From Neodontobutis hainanensis (taxonomy: Eukaryota; Chordata; Actinopteri; Gobiiformes; Odontobutidae), in the NCBI GenBank assembly GCA_024349245.1, contig JALDNG010000026.1, forward strand, positions 1,963,501-2,027,500: DNA of 64,000 bases, written 5' to 3'. The number at the start of each line of letters is the position of its first letter. Position 1 is the first letter of the stretch. The position numbers and the translations under genes were made by a program. Positions 60,801 to 64,000 of this stretch are shown here, piece by piece. The notes under the pieces were generated by a model, which saw nothing but the letters and a program-made list of their open reading frames with translations, was not told the DNA's origin and ran no database searches.

Positions 60801-62715
60801 TTTACTATTTACAAATGAAAAGTTGCGTAGTGTAGCTTTTATTTTTTGAAGAAAGTAAAAAAAAAAAGTTTCTTTTATTTGTGTACTCTAATGTACAACC
60901 CTGCTACTTTATTCAAGTAAAAATCACATACGACTTACATCAATGCTCTCCTTTCAGCCAATCAGACGGCTCCACTGAGACCCTCTCTGTGATGGACATC
61001 GATGAACCAGGTACCCTCAGTATAAACTTTAAAGAAACTAACAAGGAAAACTCAGGGGACACCAGCGGCCGTTCGGACAGCTCTGAAGTCCTGCAGTCTC
61101 TATCTAAAGGCCTGCACCGAGCACTATCCACTGTTTACTCTGAGCCCGATTTGGATGCGGATACAGACGGGGACAAGCTGGACCCCCAGTGTCGCTCTCT
61201 GTCCTTGGACAGTGCTTATGGTACCCTCTCTCCTGAATCTCCCCTGGGAGAGCTCCAGCCTCAGCCCGGGCAGAGCGAAGGAGAGGAGATGGAGGAGGGG
61301 ATTGAGGGAGACAGCGGCGAGCAGGCAGAAGCAGGAAATGAGGAAGTAGATGAACAAAAAGAGGAGGAAGGAGAAGAGGAGGAGGATTCTACCTCTCTAG
61401 GCTCTCAGTTGTCTGTAGTCCAGACCACAAAGCCCCGCAGGAGGCCTCATATACAACAGCGATACCACTGCCTCCAGCTACCAACCACGCTAGCCTTATC
61501 CCGCTCCGAGGACAACCTCTTACAGCGAATCCACACCACACCACACATTTCCCACTCAAACTCACTCAAAAGTGAAATCCAGGACCAATCCAAACACAGA
61601 GACTCGGACAAATCGCTGGCCCACAGTCGAAGCATGTCTGAGATAGACCAAAACTACCCAGAGCCGCTATCCCCGGAGCTCAACCAATCAGACGACTGCC
61701 TGAGTCTGAGCATGCCCTCGGAGAAACTGTTTGCCACTCTGAGGAGAGCGGAGAGCAAGCATATGCACAACCTGGAGGCCAACAGGGGGTGCTCAGAGGG
61801 AGATATGGCGTCATCTGCTGGTGGAGAGGGGACATGTGCGACGACTGCTTCTGCTGAGTCGGGAGGAGTGTTAATAAAGAAGAAGAAATCCACAGCCCAG
61901 CAGCATAAGAAGCTGACCCTAGCACAGCTTTACAGAATACGCACCACTCTTGTCCTTAACTCAACGCTCACTGCCTCGTAAGTGTTTTATTTTATACAAT
62001 ATTTTATGGCCACACTGGAAGAAAAAGTTATTGTAATAGTAAATTGTAAAATTTATGACCTTGTAGTGTGATTTTTTTAATACGTCCACACTATTAATCT
62101 GCAGTACAGCAGTATGTAATTATATATTACTATATAATTAATTATAAATTATATTAGATGCTGAAATCTAAATATGTCTAATAAAACACAACATTATTAT
62201 TAAGGACTAAGACTGAACAATGTTCAAAACATAACAGGGATTTTAAATGTAACAATAATTATGTATGTATGTATTAATATTTGTTTTTAATATATTTTTT
62301 TAACTCTATAAAGAATTCATGTTAGGTTATAGTATAGACTCTAAATGCGCAAAACTTTGTACAAAACAAAATGATTAAGTTCATTTTCTTAGAAAATATA
62401 TATATTTTTTACATAAGTTTTACAGGACAATTCTTTTATAGCTTTTACAGGACTAATTACAATTGTATATTCAATTCAACTAGTTAAATTGTTAAATTAA
62501 AAACAAAACTTAAAAAATGGGTTTAGTTTTTGTAAATAACTATTTTCTTTACAGTTAGCCTGTCATTCCAAGTTTATTATACATTCAGATTCATAAAATA
62601 TTATTATTATAACAGCGCTTTTTCCCCCATTGTGGTCCTGTCATATAAAATATATTGTTCATGTGTGATTTTTACACTAATCTCCTTTCTTTCTCCTTTT
62701 TTCAGGGAGGTATAA
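15817..62715 (+). CDS. PLEKHG5: PLEKHG5 (Syx) RhoA guanine-nucleotide exchange factor
   Basis: Longest model: exons 15817-15898, 21777-21917, 27314-27390, 43607-43748, 44077-44170, 44343-44403, 44723-44814, 44898-45034, 46472-46638, 56598-56774, 58045-58215, 58472-58567, 58738-58938, 59038-59148, 59246-59395, 59496-59633, 59712-59831, 59979-60111, 60232-60347, 60440-60600, 60958-61977 and 62706-62715. This gives about 1198 residues. Order: Cys/His motif, Ras-binding-like fold (about 203-275), DH domain (about 457-665) with KPHQRLTKYPLLLKS, PH domain (about 715-815), acidic low-complexity tail, and terminal ...LTASEV, a PDZ-binding end. PLEKHG5 activates RhoA and is linked in humans to motor neuron disease and neuropathy (family knowledge). 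Four introns exceed 5 kb and hold alternative first exons. Confidence 0.9.
15899..21776 (+). other. PLEKHG5: PLEKHG5 intron downstream of P1
   Basis: About 5.9 kb of AT-rich non-coding sequence. Contents seen: a hAT-type miniature element at 18757-19011 and a C11/T11 homopolymer junction at 18577-18598. Short open frames have no recognisable protein character. The intron is real only if the P1 exon is spliced as modelled. Confidence 0.45.
18757..19011. mobile_element. hAT-type miniature inverted-repeat element (copy 1)
   Basis: Begins TAGGGCTGCACAATAT and ends with its near inverse AATATTGTGCAGCCCTA, 255 bases in all. Flanking octamers AATTGAGA (18749-18756) and ATATGAGA (19012-19019) agree at six of eight positions, as expected for an aged 8-bp hAT target duplication. 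No transposase is encoded, so it is a non-autonomous copy. Confidence 0.75.
21777..21917 (+). CDS. PLEKHG5: PLEKHG5 cassette or alternative first exon (P2)
   Basis: An open frame through a gtaagc donor at 21918 encodes MFLYWKKRGAYELEALPSSL and then a segment ending SWSSSLDIIHDLC, from ATG 21794. If the acceptor ending at 21776 (ttgttgag) is used, the exon is 141 bases, a multiple of three, and enters in phase 1 from the P1 exon. Skipping it keeps frame too. Joining the 27314 exon gives ...HDLCDDKPVQEEDW, a natural read-through. It could instead be a first exon starting at 21794. Confidence 0.65.
21918..27313 (+). other. PLEKHG5: PLEKHG5 intron between the 21.8 and 27.3 kb exons
   Basis: Non-coding, 5.4 kb. 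Contains a T16 run (22213-22228) and the long palindrome at 23198-23274. Scattered open frames have no domain character. Confidence 0.6.
23198..23274. repeat. Long palindrome: 31-bp arms, 15-base loop
   Basis: The left arm 23198-23228 (starting TTCCAGGGTGGCCTG) and right arm 23244-23274 pair over 31 bases with one mismatch (C versus A at the 12th base). The loop is CAGTAGAGGGTACTT. The loop edge contains CCAGTAGAGGGT, which resembles a CTCF core except at the last base. The hairpin could be a foldback MITE remnant or, if transcribed in the intron, a small-RNA precursor; neither is shown. Confidence 0.85.
27314..27390 (+). CDS. PLEKHG5: PLEKHG5 exon with first half of the Cys/His motif
   Basis: Acceptor TTTCAG ends at 27313 and donor gtaaaa starts at 27391. 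The exon encodes DDKPVQEEDWVVCQHPECPE and then HRRASK, ending in phase 0. It joins the 43607 exon as ...RASK-VCHHPDC, so two C-x-H-P-x-C units are placed on separate exons. The match to mammalian PLEKHG5 is strong. Confidence 0.85.
29012..29360. mobile_element. hAT-type non-autonomous element, GTGTCCAAAC family
   Basis: The right end reads GTTTGGACACCTCTG and the left end CTGGCATGTCTAAAC is a diverged inverse. Internal GGCCC blocks beside both ends are typical of a common vertebrate hAT family. Flanking octamers CTCTACAC (29004-29011) and TTCTACAC (29361-29368) match at seven of eight positions, consistent with a hAT target duplication. Length is 349 bases with no coding capacity. Confidence 0.7.
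29361..30708 (+). repeat. Degenerate pentanucleotide satellite (TACTC/TGCAC type)
   Basis: From 29361 to 29543 and again from 30136 to about 30708 the strand reads in 5-base steps, mostly TACTC, TACAC, TGCAC, TGGAC or TTCTC, with T first and C last in nearly every unit. Because 15 bases equal three units and five codons, all sense frames stay open and spell pseudo-proteins of L, Y, S, T and H; these are not genes. A 592-base hAT element splits the array. Confidence 0.85.
29544..30135. mobile_element. hAT-type miniature element (copy 2) inside the satellite
   Basis: Starts TAGGGCTGAACGATAT and ends ATATCGTTCAGCCCTA, a perfect 16-base terminal inverted repeat. Flanks CTCTGCAC (29536-29543) and CTTTGCAC (30136-30143) match at seven of eight positions. 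Because the host array is itself made of such octamers, this duplication is suggestive only. The interior is AT-rich, non-coding and 592 bases long with ends. It has the same terminus family as the 18757 element. Confidence 0.8.
34356..34511 (+). promoter_or_regulatory. PLEKHG5: Possible PLEKHG5 P3 promoter and non-coding exon
   Basis: A TATA-like TATTTAAG at 34356-34363 lies about 150 bases before a donor (g then gtatgt, intron from 34512). An exon of about 34390-34511 could splice to the acceptor at 35246, which carries the P3 start codon. Purely structural inference. Confidence 0.3.
35249..35338 (+). CDS. PLEKHG5: PLEKHG5 alternative first coding exon (P3)
   Basis: ATG 35249 opens 30 codons, MDKRAGCVIVQPEKPVSTLD onwards, to a gtgagt donor at 35339 in phase 0. 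A pyrimidine-rich acceptor ending gaag lies two bases before the ATG, so a 5' UTR exon probably precedes it. It joins 43607 in frame as ...GQLP-VCHHPDC. A known mammalian PLEKHG5 isoform begins with a short MDK... peptide joined to the same VCHH point, which supports orthology. This form would be about 1128 residues and lose the first C-x-H-P-x-C unit. Confidence 0.75.
36380..36406. mobile_element. Solitary hAT terminus
   Basis: AAAAGTTTGGGAACCCCTG resembles the end of a common vertebrate hAT family whose inverse begins CAGGGGTTCCC. I could not find the partner end within the preceding kilobase, so it is a truncated remnant. Confidence 0.4.
38162..38615. mobile_element. hAT-like miniature element (diverged copy)
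   Basis: The left end TGGGGCTGGGGGATATGG and right end CTATTGCCCGGCCCTA are diverged inverses of the GGGCTG-type terminus seen at 18757 and 29544. Flanking octamers agree at only five of eight positions. No coding capacity; open frames across it are incidental. Confidence 0.5.
38903..39094 (-). mobile_element. tRNA-derived SINE
   Basis: Read on the minus strand, the element starts near 39094 with a tRNA-like head. An A-box-like TAGCTCAGTGGGTAGA complements 39069-39084 and a B-box-like GGTTCGATTCCC complements 39029-39040. It ends in a tail containing the GTCGCTTTGGATAAAAGC type of sequence (complement of about 38932-38949), widely shared by fish SINEs. The family name is not certain. Confidence 0.8.
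40272..40298 (+). repeat. GT dinucleotide microsatellite
   Basis: An uninterrupted GT run of about 13 units within the large PLEKHG5 intron. Confidence 0.9.
43607..46638 (+). CDS. PLEKHG5: PLEKHG5 amino-terminal exon block (Cys/His and Ras-binding-like)
   Basis: Six exons: 43607-43748, 44077-44170, 44343-44403, 44723-44814, 44898-45034 and 46472-46638. The first gives VCHHPDCQDLNNKSP and LCESCD, so Cys/His spacing suggests metal binding. It also contains the internal start MHFDRHPRFDLQPQ used by shorter mammalian forms. A basic stretch KLAKKKTRRRHTD follows. The next exons encode a ubiquitin-like Ras-binding fold from CFSLKFDLNVDINTEIVP to FGGTYLKVK. Then comes a Ser-rich linker ending RKESMDLL in phase 0. 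At 44170 the donor gtgggt was chosen over gtaacc at 44175 because it keeps the conserved frame. Confidence 0.88.
45650..45905 (+). mobile_element. tRNA-derived SINE in PLEKHG5 intron
   Basis: The head contains an A-box-like TTGCTCAGTGGTAGAAC (about 45657-45673) and a B-box-like GGTTCGATTTC (45699-45709). It is followed by a body with CTGTCAGTCTGCCCCAGGGC and an end GAGTGAATGAATAATGG typical of a SINE common in ray-finned fish. The tRNA-like part lacks a foldable intact tRNA, so it is not a tRNA gene. Confidence 0.75.
48435..48713. mobile_element. Tc1/mariner-like miniature element
   Basis: Left end CAGTGGTGGAAAAACGTTTT and right end AAAACTTTTTTCCACCACTG are inverse repeats of about 20 bases with one mismatch. 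The right flank is TA, as expected of Tc1/mariner insertion; the left flank has decayed to CA. Length is 279 bases and the interior is non-coding. Confidence 0.7.
49915..50098. repeat. SINE-like dispersed repeat
   Basis: Includes CATGCAGGCACAGGGAG and a GATTGAACCCAGGACC block followed by CTTCTTGCTTTGAGGC. Repeats with this order are frequent in teleosts and contain a B-box-like reverse motif. Borders and family are approximate. Confidence 0.5.
50310..50336. repeat. Perfect 13-bp-arm palindrome with one-base centre
   Basis: ATCAGCCTAAAAT, a single C, then ATTTTAGGCTGAT: 27 bases of exact inverted repeat in the 10 kb PLEKHG5 intron. No flanking duplication is evident. Confidence 0.9.
51085..51266. 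mobile_element. Remnants of hAT elements
   Basis: TCCGG-rich sequence ending GGGAACCCCTAG near 51150 resembles a hAT terminus. A following AT-rich stretch ends AATATCTTTCAGCCCTA at 51266, close to the right end of the 18757 and 29544 elements. Both are truncated and lack visible left ends. Confidence 0.4.
53084..53203 (+). CDS. PLEKHG5: PLEKHG5 candidate alternative first exon (P4)
   Basis: An open frame of 40 codons, beginning MSKMVRFSRLSSWHSWDLLH and ending MDCQ, runs into a gtgagg donor at 53204 in phase 0, the phase of the 56598 exon. The ATG at 53093 has the best start context (A at -3, G at +4). Upstream there is no acceptor that would link the 46638 exon in frame, so it should be a first exon. 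The product would have about 907 residues, with DH, PH and PDZ-binding end but no Ras-binding-like part. Unverified by transcript. Confidence 0.6.
55062..55100 (+). CDS. PLEKHG5: PLEKHG5 candidate alternative first exon (P5)
   Basis: ATG 55062 (A at -3, G at +4) opens 13 codons, MVFVTFEMPMASM, ending at a gtgagc donor in phase 0. It joins VHVRRRKNMTEF of the 56598 exon. The upstream 250 bases, richer in GC than their surroundings, would be its 5' UTR and promoter. Two upstream ATGs (55035 and 55039) are out of frame or stop. The product would be about 880 residues. Confidence 0.55.
56598..62715 (+). CDS. PLEKHG5: PLEKHG5 catalytic block: DH, PH, acidic tail, PDZ-binding end
   Basis: Thirteen exons, 56598-56774 to 62706-62715 (boundaries in the whole-gene entry). 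The exons from 56598 through 59831 all join in phase 0; phase shifts appear only further on. A basic segment VHVRRRKNMTEFLGDPNIP leads in. The DH domain runs from QEAIWELLHTEATYIKKLRV through KPHQRLTKYPLLLKSILKKT to SRIDSYE. The PH domain covers MKEGKDSRMDVYCFLFTDLL to GRGWIDAICNVQ. GAG repeats near 60512-60540 and a large exon (60958-61977) encode an acidic, Ser-rich tail. LAQLYRIRTTLVLNSTLTAS plus EV from the 10-base coding end completes the protein. Confidence 0.93.
61978..62705 (+). other. PLEKHG5: Last PLEKHG5 intron
   Basis: A 728-base, strongly AT-rich intron. The donor gtaagt splits the Ser codon (TC-G); retaining it gives an immediate TAA and removes only the last two residues, EV. 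Confidence 0.85.
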
Positions 62716-64000
62716 CCACTCGCAAACAGCTGATCCGGGGCATGTGGCGCTCAATGAGGAACACACAGACTGACAGACTGAACTTTCCTGAGAAACGAAT
62801 GCACTCTCTCTTGCTGCCCTCTCTATGTATTTTTTCAGGGACAACGAACTTACTATTTTTTGCATTTTGAACAATACCCACCTGATTTTTGCAGTTGAAT
62901 TGATTTCAGTTTTGATTTCAAGAGGAGGAGAGAGAGGCAGGGAGACAACTGCTTGCACTTTGCGACGGAAGTAGCTTTTCGGAGCTGGGACCTTAAGGTG
63001 AACTGCAGAGAGAGAAAGGACTTGACAGGTTAAAAAAAAAACAAGGCACCTGCTCTATCTCGGAGACACAGGAGTCTTGAATCTGCTCTCAGAAAACAGG
63101 CACCTAGGACGTCCTCATATTTGTACTACTCCTTGTTTGCTTAAAAAAAGAATAATTGCACAGTTGGTGAAAAATAAAGAAAGAAAAGAAAACTCTTTTA
63201 AGGAGTTAATTTACATTTACAGTTACAAAATTGTTTTCTGTTTGTCTGTGTGCGTGTGATGGTGTGAATGAGGATTGCCCTGTATTCCAAAAAAAACATG
63301 GTCTTGACTGAACCAAAATCTCCTGTGAAAATGCTAACACGCCCAAAGATAAAGAGAGAGTACTCAAAGACGAATGGCCATGTGCAGCTAACACCACTTT
63401 CCCCTTGGCTTTGACTGTACCTCATTACACTGCTACAACTGGGATTGACAAACTAATGTGGTCATGTTCTGGTCAATATTTCTTTTAGTTGTTTTCCTGC
63501 AGTACACACACACATATATAATTATGGTTTAAGCATACACTCATCTGTAAAACATAAATGTATCACTCTCACAAGAAAAAGAACTTGGCCATTGTAAAAA
63601 GAAAAAAAAACATACGTCTGTGGTGGAGCACTCTGAGACATTTCACTTGTTTGGTTTCTTGACAAAAACAAAGTAAATAAAAAGTTTGGGTGAAATTTTG
63701 TATATGCGGAGCTGAATTTAGGATTGAAAAAGTACTGACCAGCAGAGAAACTTAACATTTGGTGTTGTTAAGCTTGTCAGATCATTGATCGATAACCTTT
63801 TTATCACTTCCCAAAACAAATGGGTTATCTGTTTACTTTTAGTTTTGTTTATATGTAATATTTATTATGCCTGCAATGTTTTATATATGTTTATAATGTT
63901 TGCTTTTAATATGATTTTGTACATTTTTTGTTAATGTAGTCTTAATAATTTGTCTTGCAAGGCATGAATGTGCTACAAACCAAAATTATGTGTTTCTATT
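62716..64000 (+). other. PLEKHG5: PLEKHG5 3' UTR and window end
   Basis: Non-coding, AT-rich. Poly(A) hexamers AATAAA lie at 63173-63178 and 63676-63681; the second gives a 3' UTR of about 1 kb. Sequence after about 63.7 kb shows no new gene before the window ends. Confidence 0.6.

Noticed and set aside
1..64000. CRISPR array, operon or prokaryotic mobile system
   Set aside because: Split genes, vertebrate proteins and fish-type repeats throughout; no direct-repeat and spacer pattern.

Overview
This is vertebrate nuclear DNA, almost certainly from a teleost fish. The genes are split by GT-AG introns. The protein reads closely match four neighbouring human 1p36.31 genes. The spaces between exons carry fish-type hAT and Tc1 miniature transposons, tRNA-derived SINEs, microsatellites and a decayed LINE. 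The species cannot be named from sequence alone. There are no bacterial-style operons, CRISPR arrays, rRNA genes or free-standing tRNA genes.

Layout. 1-4.4 kb: KLHL21 (+), a CUL3 ubiquitin-ligase adaptor in four coding exons, with a TATA-type promoter and a probable non-coding first exon. 4.7-7.6 kb: ZBTB48/TZAP (-), a BTB protein with eleven zinc fingers that binds telomeric repeats, in ten coding exons, convergent with KLHL21. 7.6-9.5 kb: a divergent promoter shared by ZBTB48 and NOL9. 9.5-13.8 kb: NOL9 (+), a nucleolar polynucleotide 5'-kinase for rRNA processing, in twelve coding exons; two introns hold a dispersed repeat and a LINE reverse-transcriptase fossil. 15.4-64 kb: PLEKHG5 (+), a RhoA guanine-nucleotide exchange factor (Syx). 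It has at least 21 shared or candidate coding exons, plus several candidate alternative first exons placed in very large introns.

The gene order and orientation equal the human KLHL21-ZBTB48-(TAS1R1)-NOL9-PLEKHG5 block, except that no TAS1R1 lies between ZBTB48 and NOL9. Exon boundaries were read by hand from splice consensus and reading-frame continuity. The four assembled proteins are about 611, 720, 691 and up to 1198 residues, close to what is known for each family.

The genes are not a pathway; they share only an old vertebrate synteny block. The most informative unexplained structure is in PLEKHG5. Four or five possible amino-terminal exons (15.8, 21.8, 35.2, 53.1 and 55.1 kb) all join downstream exons in the correct phase. 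Two of them would make short forms with the DH-PH catalytic core but without the Cys/His motif and Ras-binding-like region. Other notable structures are a 31-bp-arm palindrome at 23.2 kb, a 27-bp near-perfect palindrome at 50.3 kb, and a degenerate 5-bp satellite at 29.4-30.7 kb split by a hAT-type element.
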